Below are positions 54,286 through 63,539 of a DNA stretch of 64,000 nucleotides, piece after piece. Source of the DNA: Vibrio sp. SNU_ST1 (GTDB taxonomy: Bacteria; Pseudomonadota; Gammaproteobacteria; Enterobacterales; Vibrionaceae); assembly GCF_030563405.1 (NCBI RefSeq), contig NZ_CP130748.1, positions 1,984,001 to 2,048,000 on the forward strand. The letters run 5' to 3'. The notes below the pieces were generated by a model that saw only the letters and a list, made by a program, of their open reading frames with translations, was not told the DNA's origin and made no database searches. Position 1 is the first letter of the stretch. Each line of letters begins with the position of its first letter. Made by a program: the position numbers and the translations under genes.

Positions 54286-55314
54286 TTATTTACGTGATCT
54301 TGGCTTAGCCGGTTTAGCCGGGCGTCCGTTGTTCAGTTTAGGCTTTTTAGTCGCCTGAGGTTTGCCATTAGTCGCTGGAGCGCTACGACCTGAGTCAGGT
54401 GTTGTAGTACCGCGAGTTGCAGGCTTCTTACGCTTAGTCTGGTTGCTACGGCCTTTAGGAGCATTTGCACGCTCTTCGTGACGCTTAACAGCACGACGAA
54501 TTTTCTGGCTACGAGAACGTTCACGCTTACGAGAAGTGTTTGCAGGATCAAGATCCAACAATGTCTCTTTTTCTGGCTGAAGTTCTACAAGCTCACGCAA
54601 GTAGTTTACTTCTTGAAGATCTAGCTCTTTCCAACCGCCACGAGGCAGTTTCTTATCAAGATAGATATCACCGTAACGTACACGTTTCAGACGGCTTACT
54701 GTTGTTTCTTGTGATTCCCAAAGACGACGAACCTCACGGTTACGACCTTCGTTAATTGCTACGTAGAAAGTATGGTTCATACCTTCACCGCCAGCGTAAA
54801 CCACATCTTCGAAACGAGCCATACCATCTTCAAGTTGAACGCCACGAGTCACGTTCTTAACTTTTTGCTCGGTTACTTCACCAAATACACGTACTAGGTA
54901 CTCACGCTCAACCTGACGGCTTGGGTGCATTAGGCGATTTGCTAGTTCACCATCGGTTGTGAACAACAGTAGGCCTGATGTGTTTGCATCAAGACGACCA
55001 ACTGAAATCCAACGAGAACCACGGATCTTAGGTAGACGATCGAAAACAGTACGGCGACCTTCAGGATCGTGACGAGTACAAAGCTCACCTTCAGGTTTGT
55101 AGTAAGCAAGTACACGACAAACCACTTCTTCAGAGGCTTTGCCTGTAATAGTGTGGCCATCGATACGGATCACTGAGTTCTCGTCTTCAAGACGCTCACC
55201 CAATTTCGCAACTTGACCGTTAACACTTACACGACCAGATTTGATTAAACCTTCTAGTTCACGACGAGAACCGTGACCAGCTCGCGCTAAAACCTTCTGT
55301 AATTTTTCGCTCAT
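54286..55314 (-). CDS. rluB: 23S rRNA pseudouridine(2605) synthase
   Basis: Makes pseudouridine 2605 in helix 90 of 23S rRNA. The 342 residues have an N-terminal S4 RNA-binding domain ([20 protein letters not shown]), then the catalytic core with [17 protein letters not shown] carrying the active Asp, and [14 protein letters not shown]. The last 90 residues are a strongly basic low-complexity tail ([16 protein letters not shown] onward) that is longer than the catalytic need and likely binds rRNA. It shares the strand with yciO and rnm as in E. coli. Confidence 0.94.
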   Translation of the reverse strand: MSEKLQKVLARAGHGSRRELEGLIKSGRVSVNGQVAKLGERLEDENSVIRIDGHTITGKASEEVVCRVLAYYKPEGELCTRHDPEGRRTVFDRLPKIRGSRWISVGRLDANTSGLLLFTTDGELANRLMHPSRQVEREYLVRVFGEVTEQKVKNVTRGVQLEDGMARFEDVVYAGGEGMNHTFYVAINEGRNREVRRLWESQETTVSRLKRVRYGDIYLDKKLPRGGWKELDLQEVNYLRELVELQPEKETLLDLDPANTSRKRERSRSQKIRRAVKRHEERANAPKGRSNQTKRKKPATRGTTTPDSGRSAPATNGKPQATKKPKLNNGRPAKPAKPRSRK

Positions 55315-55398
55315 TTACTCTTTTCTACCTAATTGTCGTCTTCACAGACGTCGAATGAATTTTTCGCGACCAAATCGCGGTCGCGTATTATCGCAAAT

Positions 55399-55437
55399 AA
55401 CCTGCCAAAAAGCACTTGTTATTTACTTTGGCAGGTT
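55399..55437 (-). terminator. Stem-loop between yciO and rluB
   Basis: An 11-bp perfect stem aacctgccaaa/tttggcaggtt with a 17-nt loop. The T-run after it on the minus strand is poor, so termination is probably partial. Confidence 0.45.
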
Positions 55438-55473
55438 TGCTGTTTCGTTACAGACTGTTAATCAGTAACGCTA

Positions 55474-56094
55474 TTATTCAAACGGCGCTGGATCACCGGC
55501 ACCACGACGTAAAACAACCGCGTCATCGTCACTGAAGTCAATAACCGTAGTAGGTTGCTCACCTAAGTAGCCGCCATTCAAAATGACATCAACCGCATGC
55601 TCTAGGCTGTCGCGAATTTCTTCAGGATCCGATTCAGTTGTCTCGTTACCCGGTAGGATTAACGAGGTCGACATCAATGGCTCACCCATCGCTTCTAGAA
55701 GGTCTAGGGCAATTTTGTTGTCTGGTACACGAATACCGATCGTTTTACGCTTAGCGTTCATCAAACGCTTTGGCACTTCTTTGGTCGCTTTGAAAATAAA
55801 CGTATAAGCACCTGGCGTATGTGCCTTAAGCAGACGGAAAGCCACGTTATCTACTCGTGCATACAGTGACAACTCAGACAGATCACGGCATAACAAAGTG
55901 AAATTGTGCTTATCATCGATTCGACGAATTTTACAGATGCGTTCGAGTGCTTGCTTATTTTCAAGCTGACAACCCAGTGCATAACCTGAATCTGTTGGAT
56001 AAACCACAACGCCACCATTACGAATAATCGCTACCGCTTGAGTAATTAAGCGTGCTTGTGGGTTATCTGGGTGTACATAAAAAAACTGGCTCAT
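55474..56094 (-). CDS. yciO: YciO, Sua5/YrdC-family protein
   Basis: A 206-residue protein of the threonylcarbamoyl-AMP synthase fold. The family features are VVVYPTDSGYALGCQ, the basic KRRIDDKHN-type patch (here IRRIDDKHNFTLLC), and GAYTFIFKAT. It corresponds to E. coli YciO rather than TsaC; whether YciO supports tRNA t6A synthesis is debated. It lies between rnm and rluB with 62 bp upstream. Confidence 0.9.
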   Translation of the reverse strand: MSQFFYVHPDNPQARLITQAVAIIRNGGVVVYPTDSGYALGCQLENKQALERICKIRRIDDKHNFTLLCRDLSELSLYARVDNVAFRLLKAHTPGAYTFIFKATKEVPKRLMNAKRKTIGIRVPDNKIALDLLEAMGEPLMSTSLILPGNETTESDPEEIRDSLEHAVDVILNGGYLGEQPTTVIDFSDDDAVVLRRGAGDPAPFE

Positions 56095-56156
56095 TGTTGA
56101 TCCTCATTATCGAATCTCTCGACTCTATCATCAGAAGGAGCTGGTTCACCTAAAGA

Positions 56157-57011
56157 CTATTCAGATGGTGAAACCGTTTGAAACTCCCAATCTTTCCATA
56201 CTTCTTCGACCCCAGAAGGTAGCCAGAGATTACGTCCAAGTTCCATCCATGGGGATGGGTAATGGAAGTCGCTGCCTTGGGAGGCTAATAGTTTGTATTG
56301 TATAGCATAATCCGCAAGTGTGCGTCTTTCTTGTTGTGCTTGCTGAGGTTGAGCCACTTCCATGGCGTCACCATTTGCTTCAACAAATGCAGCGAGAAGG
56401 CGTTTAACCCACTTGGCGGTAAGGCCATATCGCGCAGGGTGAGCTAATACCGCTTGACCACCAGCCGCATGAATCGCCGTGACAGCATCACTCATTGAGC
56501 ACCATGTTGGCGGCACATAACCTGGATTGTTGCGCGTAAGAAACTTTTTAAACACCTGCTGCATGGTTTTCGCGTAGCCATTGTCGACTAACCATTTCGC
56601 AAAGTGTGCTCGAGTAATTGGTGCATCGCCTGCAATCAACTTAACCTCTTCTAACACACCTTCACGAGTCGCTTTCTCAAGACGTTGAGCAATCATCTCA
56701 GCGCGCCCAATACGATGAAGCTTTTGTTGTTCAATTAATGCTTTCAATTCTAGTGATTCAGGATCGACGTTTAACCCAACAATATGGATATCTTTGTTTT
56801 GCCAAACGGTTGAGATCTCGATGCCGTTAATCAACTGAATAGGAAGATTGTTATCAGCAATATAGCGGCGTGCTTCTGCAAGCCCATCAGTCGTATCATG
56901 ATCTGTAATCGCTAACGCTTCGATGTTAAAGCCTAGCGCTCGGTCAATCAGTTCAGGTGGAGTAAGTCGGCCATCTGAGGCTGTTGTATGACTATGTAGA
57001 TCAATTCTCAT
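56157..57011 (-). CDS. rnm: RNase AM / 3',5'-nucleotide phosphatase (YciV, TrpH)
   Basis: PHP-domain phosphoesterase; in E. coli the enzyme trims 5' ends of rRNA and degrades short oligonucleotides. Metal-binding clusters are [31 protein letters not shown] and the closing GSDFHYPS. The ATG at 57011 gives 284 residues starting directly before the first cluster; the 21-codon extension upstream is not supported. It is divergent from trp, as E. coli yciV is. Confidence 0.93.
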   Translation of the reverse strand: MRIDLHSHTTASDGRLTPPELIDRALGFNIEALAITDHDTTDGLAEARRYIADNNLPIQLINGIEISTVWQNKDIHIVGLNVDPESLELKALIEQQKLHRIGRAEMIAQRLEKATREGVLEEVKLIAGDAPITRAHFAKWLVDNGYAKTMQQVFKKFLTRNNPGYVPPTWCSMSDAVTAIHAAGGQAVLAHPARYGLTAKWVKRLLAAFVEANGDAMEVAQPQQAQQERRTLADYAIQYKLLASQGSDFHYPSPWMELGRNLWLPSGVEEVWKDWEFQTVSPSE

Positions 57012-57063
57012 ATATTCTTTTTCATTGTTTTCAATTTTTATCGTTATATTTGTGTCAACACAC

Positions 57064-57098
57064 TTGACCTGCAAGCGTAAAACTAGTTAACTAGTACA
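57064..57098 (+). promoter_or_regulatory. trp promoter and TrpR operator
   Basis: -35 TTGACC (57064-57069), 17-bp spacer, -10 TTAACT (57087-57092). The palindrome ACTAGTTAACTAGT (57082-57095) overlaps the -10, the core of the E. coli trp operator. Repression by TrpR with tryptophan is expected. Confidence 0.9.
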
Positions 57099-57131
57099 CA
57101 AATACGAAGTGTCACATTTGATAGGTTCACT

Positions 57132-57257
57132 ATGTTACAAGAATTTAACCAAAACCATAAAGATAAAGTTTTAGAACTTTCTTCAGTAGAAGCAAGTTCA
57201 GAGCTTAATTGGTGGCGCACTTGGACAAGTTCTTGGTGGGCCAACGTGTACTTCTAA
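57132..57257 (+). CDS. trpL: trp operon leader peptide
   Basis: A 41-residue leader, longer than the 14-residue E. coli one. The N-terminal part is acidic and polar (MLQEFNQNHKDK). The control segment NWWRTWTSSWWANVYF has five Trp codons. Ribosome stalling here when charged tRNA-Trp is scarce would prevent the downstream attenuator hairpin from forming. It starts about 35 bp after the operator and ends 33 nt before the terminator hairpin. Confidence 0.9.
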   Translation: MLQEFNQNHKDKVLELSSVEASSELNWWRTWTSSWWANVYF

Positions 57258-57289
57258 TTAAACAGTTTGTTTATAAAAAAGTTATCACT

Positions 57290-57315
57290 AAGCCCGCTTT
57301 CATAGCGGGCTTTTT
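57290..57315 (+). terminator. trp attenuator
   Basis: A 9-bp stem aagcccgct/agcgggctt, 5-nt loop, then T5. The segment gtgggcc in the leader (about 57236) can pair with the left arm and form the antiterminator. Confidence 0.85.
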
Positions 57316-57443
57316 AATTTGTCGAACATCTCACATTCAACTGACTAACAAATCAACGAATTGACCATATTCTAGATTGGGTGAAAGGTATCTTTATGCG
57401 ACTATGTAAGGCAGGAAATTTAAAGAATCATAAAGGAGGTCTT

Positions 57444-59051
57444 GTGAACAAGGCCATTGAAATCAAAAAGCTGGGAACCATTGAGGTCATCAATTCTTCC
57501 GTTCCTTACTCGCAAGATCCAACCAGTGTTTTTCATACTCTGTGTGAAAACAAAACAGACAGTTTGCTGTTGGAATCGGCTGAGATTGAATCTAAACAGA
57601 ACCTGACAAGCCTACTCCTTATCGACTCTGCTGTTCGCATCGTATGTCGCGGACATGAAGTAACCTTTCAAGCGTTGACTCAAAATGGTCAAGCGTTAAT
57701 CGAACACCTAGATCAAAACGTTAAAACAGAGATCAAATCTGACCTTACGGATAACGTTTTGACGTTGACTTTTGTCGAGCCAAGCAACGAATTAGACGAA
57801 GACTCACGTTTAAGAGAGGCATCTTCATTCGATGCACTGCGTTTGGTTCAACACAGCTTTGAGCAAGACGCGGATAACAAGCACGCGTTATTCATGGCTG
57901 GCCTATTCGCTTACGACATCGTGGCGAACTTTGAACCGCTAGGCGATGCTAAAGCAACCAACAATTGTCCTGACTTTGTTTTCTACGTTGCCGAGACACT
58001 ATTGCGTTTCGACCACCAAGAGAACGAAGGCCTACTTCACGCGAGCTTGTTTGCTCAAGATGAAAGCATTAAAGCGCAATTAACAGAGCGCCTAGCTGAT
58101 ATTCAAACACAGTGTCAGTCACTGAAAGCCATCACAGAAGTAACGCCGCTCGACAACGTTGAAGCTGTACCAAGCGTTTCAGATGAAGACTTCTGCCAAA
58201 CGGTTCGTGACCTTAAAGAATTCGTAGTCAAAGGCGATGTATTCCAAGTCGTACCTTCACGTCGCTTCACACTGCCTTGCCCTGCTCCACTGGCGGCTTA
58301 CAAAGAACTCAAGCAAAGTAACCCAAGCCCTTACATGTTCTACATGCAAGATGAGCTGTTTACTCTGTTTGGTGCTTCTCCAGAAAGCGCGCTGAAGTAC
58401 GAAACCGAAACCAACCAAATCGAAATTTATCCAATTGCTGGTACTCGTCGTCGCGGTAAACGCCCAGACGGTCAAATCGATTGCGACCTCGATAGCCGTA
58501 TCGAGCTTGAGCTGCGTACCGACAAGAAAGAAAACGCTGAACACATGATGTTGGTCGACCTAGCACGTAACGATGTAGCACGCATTGCAGAAGCAGGCAC
58601 TCGCCACGTGGCAGACTTGCTAAAAGTTGACCGCTACAGTCATGTAATGCACTTGGTTTCTCGTGTTGTTGGTCAGCTACGTGAAGACTTAGATGCCCTA
58701 CACGCTTACCAAGCTTGTATGAACATGGGTACGCTAACGGGCGCACCAAAAATCCGCGCAATGCAGCTTATCCGTGACGTAGAAAAAACACGTCGTGGTA
58801 GCTACGGTGGTGCTGTGGGTTACCTAACGGGTGAAGGCACGTTAGATACTTGTATCGTGATTCGCTCTGCTTACGTTGAAGATGGCGTAGCACAAGTACA
58901 AGCGGGCGCGGGCGTGGTGTTTGATTCTGACCCACAAGCAGAAGCGGATGAAACTCGCGGCAAAGCACAAGCGGTTATCTCTGCGATTCAAGCAGCACAT
59001 ACCAAGAGCTTGTCGTCAAATAAACACGCATCAAACAAGAAGGAGTCGTAA
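57444..59051 (+). CDS. trpE: Anthranilate synthase component I
   Basis: Converts chorismate to anthranilate using ammonia from TrpG. 535 residues. The N-terminal feedback site LLLES (residues 41-45) is intact, so tryptophan inhibition is expected. The chorismate-binding core has GDVFQVVPSRRF, PIAGTRRRGKRPDG, LVDLARNDVARI, MNMGTLTGAPKIRAM and GAGVVFDSDPQAEADE. The start is GTG at 57444 behind an almost ideal aaaggaggt. The frame stays open 21 codons upstream, but that segment contains the ribosome-binding site. Confidence 0.97.
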   Translation: MNKAIEIKKLGTIEVINSSVPYSQDPTSVFHTLCENKTDSLLLESAEIESKQNLTSLLLIDSAVRIVCRGHEVTFQALTQNGQALIEHLDQNVKTEIKSDLTDNVLTLTFVEPSNELDEDSRLREASSFDALRLVQHSFEQDADNKHALFMAGLFAYDIVANFEPLGDAKATNNCPDFVFYVAETLLRFDHQENEGLLHASLFAQDESIKAQLTERLADIQTQCQSLKAITEVTPLDNVEAVPSVSDEDFCQTVRDLKEFVVKGDVFQVVPSRRFTLPCPAPLAAYKELKQSNPSPYMFYMQDELFTLFGASPESALKYETETNQIEIYPIAGTRRRGKRPDGQIDCDLDSRIELELRTDKKENAEHMMLVDLARNDVARIAEAGTRHVADLLKVDRYSHVMHLVSRVVGQLREDLDALHAYQACMNMGTLTGAPKIRAMQLIRDVEKTRRGSYGGAVGYLTGEGTLDTCIVIRSAYVEDGVAQVQAGAGVVFDSDPQAEADETRGKAQAVISAIQAAHTKSLSSNKHASNKKES

Positions 59052-59053
59052 TC

Positions 59054-59698
59054 ATGGCTGATATTGTATTCATCGATAACTTCGACTCGTTCACCTACAA
59101 CCTTGTTGACCAGTTCCGTTCATTAGGTCACAGCGTAAAGATTTATCGTAACAACATTCCAGCAAAGGTTGTTGAAGCGGCGATCAACGAACTAGACAAC
59201 CCTGTTGCACTGCTTTCGCCAGGTCCTGGCGCTCCTGCCGACGCGGGGTGCATGCCAGAACTGATTCAGCTGCTAAAAGGCAAAGTACCAATGATTGGTA
59301 TTTGCTTAGGTCACCAAGCGATTGTTGAAGCCTATGGTGGCACCGTTGCAGGTGCAGGCGAAATCATTCATGGTAAGGTGTCGATGATGGAACACCAAAA
59401 CCATGCGACTTACCAAGGCTTACCTTCGCCACTAGCTATCGCTCGCTACCACTCTCTGGTTGCAACGCATGTATCCGATAGCCTAACAGTGACAGCTGAA
59501 GTCGATGATTTGGTGATGTCTGTGGTTCAAGAACAAGACAAGGTTTGTGGATTCCAATTCCACCCTGAATCAATTATGACGACCTACGGTGCAACGCTTC
59601 TTGCGAACGCTATCGAATGGGCTCTTGAGAAACCTCTTCGCCTAGAGAAAAGCTCTACCCTTGAGAAGACAGCCACTCTTGACCAAAAGACTAACTAG
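59054..59698 (+). CDS. trpG: Anthranilate synthase component II (glutamine amidotransferase)
   Basis: Supplies ammonia to TrpE. A free-standing 214-residue amidotransferase, not fused to TrpD as in E. coli. The class-I triad is visible: Cys84 in GICLGHQA, and His plus Glu in QFHPESIMT. The conserved oxyanion turn is LLSPGPGAPADAG. The C-terminal 20 residues are an unusual low-complexity tail (LEKSSTLEKTATLDQKTN). It starts 2 nt after trpE. Confidence 0.96.
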   Translation: MADIVFIDNFDSFTYNLVDQFRSLGHSVKIYRNNIPAKVVEAAINELDNPVALLSPGPGAPADAGCMPELIQLLKGKVPMIGICLGHQAIVEAYGGTVAGAGEIIHGKVSMMEHQNHATYQGLPSPLAIARYHSLVATHVSDSLTVTAEVDDLVMSVVQEQDKVCGFQFHPESIMTTYGATLLANAIEWALEKPLRLEKSSTLEKTATLDQKTN

Positions 59699-59707
59699 GA
59701 AACGATC

Positions 59708-60703
59708 ATGGAACAGATTAATAAACTTTACGAACAGCAGTCTCTTACTCAAGAAGAAAGCCAACAATTGTTTGATGTGATCATCAAGGGTGAGCTAGAC
59801 CCAATCTTGATGGCTTCGGCTCTAACTGCATTAAAAATCAAAGGCGAAACGCCTGATGAAATCGCTGGTGCGGCGAAAGCACTGCTTGCCAATGCAAACC
59901 CGTTCCCACGCCCTGATTACGATTTTGCAGACATCGTTGGTACTGGTGGCGACGGTCACAATACCATCAACATTTCTACAACTTCTGCATTTGTAGCAGC
60001 AGCGTGTGGTTTAAAAATCGCGAAGCACGGTAACCGCAGTGTATCGAGCAAATCAGGTTCTTCTGACTTACTGGATTCGTTCGGCATCAACCTAGCGATG
60101 ACTGCGGAAGACACTCGTACTGCAGTCGATGAACTTGGCGTAGCATTCCTATTTGCTCCGCAGTATCACGTTGGTGTACGCCACGCGATGCCTGTTCGTC
60201 AAACAATGAAAACACGCACTATCTTTAACATCCTTGGCCCACTGATTAACCCTGCTCGCCCTAACATCGAGTTAATGGGTGTTTACAGCAAAGAGCTAGT
60301 ACGCCCTATCGCGGAAACCATGCTGCAAATGGGTATGAAGCGTGCTGCCGTTGTGCACGGTAACGGCCTTGATGAAGTGGCGATTCATGGAGAAACAATC
60401 GTTGCTGAAATTAAAGATGGCGCAATTCACGAGTACACAGTGACACCGGCTGACTTTGGCCTGAACACTCACCCTCTTGAAGCAATCAAAGGCGGCGAGC
60501 CAGAAGAGAACAAAGCCATCACAACAGATATCCTGACGGGTAAAGGCACAGATGCTCAAGTTGGCGCAGTGGCAGTCAACGTTGCTCTACTGATGCGTCT
60601 GTTTGGGCATGAAGACCTAAAGGCCAACGCACAACAAGCGATTGACGCGATGAACTCTGGCAAAGCGTACGAGCTTGTACAAAAGCTTGCTGCACACGCC
60701 TAA
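59708..60703 (+). CDS. trpD: Anthranilate phosphoribosyltransferase
   Basis: Transfers phosphoribose from PRPP to anthranilate. In 331 residues the PRPP loop GTGGDGHNTINISTT is seen at about 78, KHGNRSVSSKSGSSDLL follows, and NILGPLINPARP is the anthranilate-site region. It begins 9 nt after trpG. The 20-nt gap to trpCF contains that gene's ribosome-binding site. Confidence 0.96.
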   Translation: MEQINKLYEQQSLTQEESQQLFDVIIKGELDPILMASALTALKIKGETPDEIAGAAKALLANANPFPRPDYDFADIVGTGGDGHNTINISTTSAFVAAACGLKIAKHGNRSVSSKSGSSDLLDSFGINLAMTAEDTRTAVDELGVAFLFAPQYHVGVRHAMPVRQTMKTRTIFNILGPLINPARPNIELMGVYSKELVRPIAETMLQMGMKRAAVVHGNGLDEVAIHGETIVAEIKDGAIHEYTVTPADFGLNTHPLEAIKGGEPEENKAITTDILTGKGTDAQVGAVAVNVALLMRLFGHEDLKANAQQAIDAMNSGKAYELVQKLAAHA

Positions 60704-60723
60704 CGAACGACGAGACAAAGAAC

Positions 60724-62175
60724 ATGACACAGACTACCGATAAACTGTCGACCCACGTTTCAGTCAAAGAAGCTGAAATGGCGGAAGTACTAGCAAAAAT
60801 CGTTCGTGATAAATACCAATGGGTTGAAGCGCGTAAGCAAACTCAACCATTGGAAGAGTTTAAAGCAGCGTTAACCGCAACAGACCGCAGCTTTTATGAT
60901 GCACTGAGCGGCGAACAGACGGTTTTCATTACTGAATGTAAAAAGGCATCACCGTCAAAAGGTTTGATCCGTGACGAGTTTGACCTGGACTACATTGCAT
61001 CGGTGTACAACAACCACGCTAACGCGATTTCAGTTCTGACAGACGAGAAATACTTCCAAGGTGACTTTGAGTTTTTACCTAAAGTTCGTAGCATTGCTAA
61101 GCAGCCAATCCTGTGTAAAGACTTCATGGTGGATACCTACCAAGTTTACTTAGCTCGACATTACTCTGCTGATGCGATCTTACTAATGCTATCGGTATTG
61201 GATGATGAAGAGTACAAAGCACTTGCTGAGGTTGCTCACTCACTCAACATGGGTGTGCTTACCGAAGTCAGTAACGAAGAAGAACTTCACCGCGCAGTCG
61301 CTTTAAAAGCAAAAGTGATCGGTATTAATAACCGTAACCTGCGTGACCTTTCGACGGATTTGAACCGTACTAAAGAGTTGGCTCCGCTGATTCGCGAACT
61401 GGCTCCAAACGCAGTCGTGATTTCAGAGTCTGGCATCTACACACATCAACAAGTGCGTGACCTTTCAACGTTTGCAGACGGCTTCCTAATCGGCAGCTCT
61501 TTGATGGCAGAAAAGAACCTAGAGCTTGCGGTGCGTAAAGTAACACTCGGTGAAAACAAGGTGTGTGGTTTAACTCACTCTGATGACGCTGCGAAAGCGT
61601 ATCAAGCGGGTGCGGTATTCGGTGGTTTGATTTTCGTTGAAGCATCTAAGCGCCATGTGGATATCGAAGCGGCTCGTTTGACGATGAGCGGCGCACCTTT
61701 GAACTACGTGGGTGTGTTCAAAAATCATAGTGTTGCTGACGTTGCTAACACAGTTTCTGAACTCGGTCTGTTTGCGGTGCAACTGCACGGTGATGAGTCT
61801 CAAGCATTTATAGATGAGTTAAAACAATCACTACCTGAAAACGTTGAGATTTGGAAAGCTTACGGTGTTGCTTGCAGTGCTGAAAACGGCGCTGAAAATG
61901 CGCTACCAGAATTACTTCACAGCAACGTGACTCGTCACCTACTAGATACTAAAGTGGGTTCTCAAACGGGTGGTACAGGTCAAGCGTTTGATTGGAGCCT
62001 AATCAACAACCAAAGCGCAATCATGTTAGCGGGGGGGCTAAACCCTGAAAACGCTAACCAAGCAGCGAAACTAGGCTGCTTAGGACTAGACCTAAACTCC
62101 GGCGTTGAATCCGCTCCAGGTAAAAAAGACGCAGACAAGCTGCAACGTGCTTTTGCAGCGATTCGTAATTACTAG
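60724..62175 (+). CDS. trpCF: Indole-3-glycerol phosphate synthase / phosphoribosylanthranilate isomerase
   Basis: Bifunctional double TIM barrel of 483 residues. The TrpC domain (to about 272) has ITECKKASPSKGLIR, ILCKDFMVDTYQ, GINNRNLRDLSTDL and ISESGIY. The TrpF domain has KVCGLTHSDDA with the catalytic Cys, VGVFKNH, VQLHGDE and GGTGQAFDW, and ends with GLDLNSGVESAPGKKD. The fusion is the usual enteric and Vibrio form. A 173-bp gap with repeats separates it from trpB. Confidence 0.97.
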   Translation: MTQTTDKLSTHVSVKEAEMAEVLAKIVRDKYQWVEARKQTQPLEEFKAALTATDRSFYDALSGEQTVFITECKKASPSKGLIRDEFDLDYIASVYNNHANAISVLTDEKYFQGDFEFLPKVRSIAKQPILCKDFMVDTYQVYLARHYSADAILLMLSVLDDEEYKALAEVAHSLNMGVLTEVSNEEELHRAVALKAKVIGINNRNLRDLSTDLNRTKELAPLIRELAPNAVVISESGIYTHQQVRDLSTFADGFLIGSSLMAEKNLELAVRKVTLGENKVCGLTHSDDAAKAYQAGAVFGGLIFVEASKRHVDIEAARLTMSGAPLNYVGVFKNHSVADVANTVSELGLFAVQLHGDESQAFIDELKQSLPENVEIWKAYGVACSAENGAENALPELLHSNVTRHLLDTKVGSQTGGTGQAFDWSLINNQSAIMLAGGLNPENANQAAKLGCLGLDLNSGVESAPGKKDADKLQRAFAAIRNY

Positions 62176-62195
62176 TCTGGCTTCTAGAACTTAAA

Positions 62196-62222
62196 ACCTA
62201 GAACCTAGAACCTAGAACCTAG
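62196..62222. repeat. Heptamer tandem repeat in the trp operon
   Basis: Four copies of aacctag in a row, flanked by degenerate versions (aacttag, aaccag, aactag) to about 62256. It lies inside the trpCF-trpB gap. Confidence 0.85.
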
Positions 62223-62267
62223 AGCTTAGAAACCAGAACTAGAAAACAGAAACTAAAAACATATTTG

Positions 62268-62291
62268 TGAGCTTTGCCTTTGCGAAGCTCA
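62268..62291 (+). promoter_or_regulatory. Intra-operon hairpin before trpB
   Basis: A 7-bp stem tgagctt/aagctca with a 10-nt loop, 57 bp before trpB. It has no T-run and is unlikely to terminate. Confidence 0.4.
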
Positions 62292-62348
62292 AACAAGACT
62301 AAATGATTTGGTGTGAAGACACTCCAATAGAATTGAAGGAATAACACA

Positions 62349-63539
62349 ATGGCTAAACTCGATGCCTACTTTGGTGAATACGGTGGTCAATACGTACCGC
62401 AGATCCTAGTGCCAGCACTAGACCAACTTGAACAAGCATTTATCGATGCACAAGCCGATCCTGAGTTCCGCAGCGAATTCATGACGCTTCTACAAGAATA
62501 CGCTGGTCGTCCAACGGCACTAACGCTAGCACGTAACCTGACTAAAGGTACAAAAACCAAACTGTACCTTAAGCGTGAAGATCTACTTCACGGCGGCGCT
62601 CACAAGACAAACCAAGTACTTGGTCAAGCATTACTAGCCAAACGCATGGGTAAGCAGGAAATCATCGCTGAAACTGGCGCGGGCCAACACGGTGTTGCAA
62701 CAGCTCTAGCTTGTGCTCTATTAGGTCTTAAGTGTCGTGTTTACATGGGTGCAAAAGATGTTGAACGTCAAAGCCCGAACGTGTTTCGCATGAAACTAAT
62801 GGGCGCAGAAGTTATCCCAGTTCATTCTGGCTCTTCAACGCTAAAAGATGCATGTAACGAAGCTCTGCGTGACTGGTCTGCAACTTATGAAGACGCGCAC
62901 TACCTACTGGGTACTGCAGCCGGTCCTCACCCATTCCCAACGATTGTTCGTGATTTCCAACGCATGATTGGTGAGGAAACGAAGAACCAAATTCTAGCTC
63001 GCGAAGGTCGCCTTCCTGATGCGGTTATCGCTTGTGTAGGCGGTGGTTCAAACGCTATCGGTATGTTCGCTGACTTCATTGAAGAAGAGTCTGTTCGCCT
63101 GATCGGTGTAGAGCCGGCAGGCAAAGGTATTGATACCGACCAACACGGCGCGCCACTCAAGCACGGTAAAACGGGTATTTTCTTTGGCATGAAAGCACCA
63201 CTGATGCAAGATGAGAACGGCCAAGTAGAAGAGTCTTACTCTGTTTCTGCGGGTCTAGATTTCCCATCAGTTGGCCCTCAACACGCGCACCTAAATGCTA
63301 TTGGCCGTGCTGAATACGACAACGTGACCGATGATGAAGCGCTAGAAGCGTTCCAATTGATTGCTCGTAAAGAAGGTATTATCGCAGCGCTAGAGTCATC
63401 TCATGCTGTGGCTCATGCAGTTAAAATGGCTCACGACGACCCAGAGAAAGAGCAGCTATTAGTCGTTAACTTATCTGGTCGTGGTGACAAAGACATTTTC
63501 TCTGTACACGACATTCTTAAAGAGAAAGGAGCATTATAA
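62349..63539 (+). CDS. trpB: Tryptophan synthase beta chain
   Basis: PLP enzyme joining indole and serine to tryptophan in the alpha2-beta2 complex. 396 residues. PLP is bound by Lys86 in [11 protein letters not shown]. The phosphate loop is [11 protein letters not shown], and the substrate loop [11 protein letters not shown] is intact. Ribosome-binding site gaagga lies upstream. Its stop shares a base with the trpA start (TAATG). Confidence 0.98.
   Translation: MAKLDAYFGEYGGQYVPQILVPALDQLEQAFIDAQADPEFRSEFMTLLQEYAGRPTALTLARNLTKGTKTKLYLKREDLLHGGAHKTNQVLGQALLAKRMGKQEIIAETGAGQHGVATALACALLGLKCRVYMGAKDVERQSPNVFRMKLMGAEVIPVHSGSSTLKDACNEALRDWSATYEDAHYLLGTAAGPHPFPTIVRDFQRMIGEETKNQILAREGRLPDAVIACVGGGSNAIGMFADFIEEESVRLIGVEPAGKGIDTDQHGAPLKHGKTGIFFGMKAPLMQDENGQVEESYSVSAGLDFPSVGPQHAHLNAIGRAEYDNVTDDEALEAFQLIARKEGIIAALESSHAVAHAVKMAHDDPEKEQLLVVNLSGRGDKDIFSVHDILKEKGAL

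Noticed and set aside
58360-58761. 133-codon minus-strand frame
   Set aside because: Antisense shadow of the conserved chorismate-binding core of trpE.
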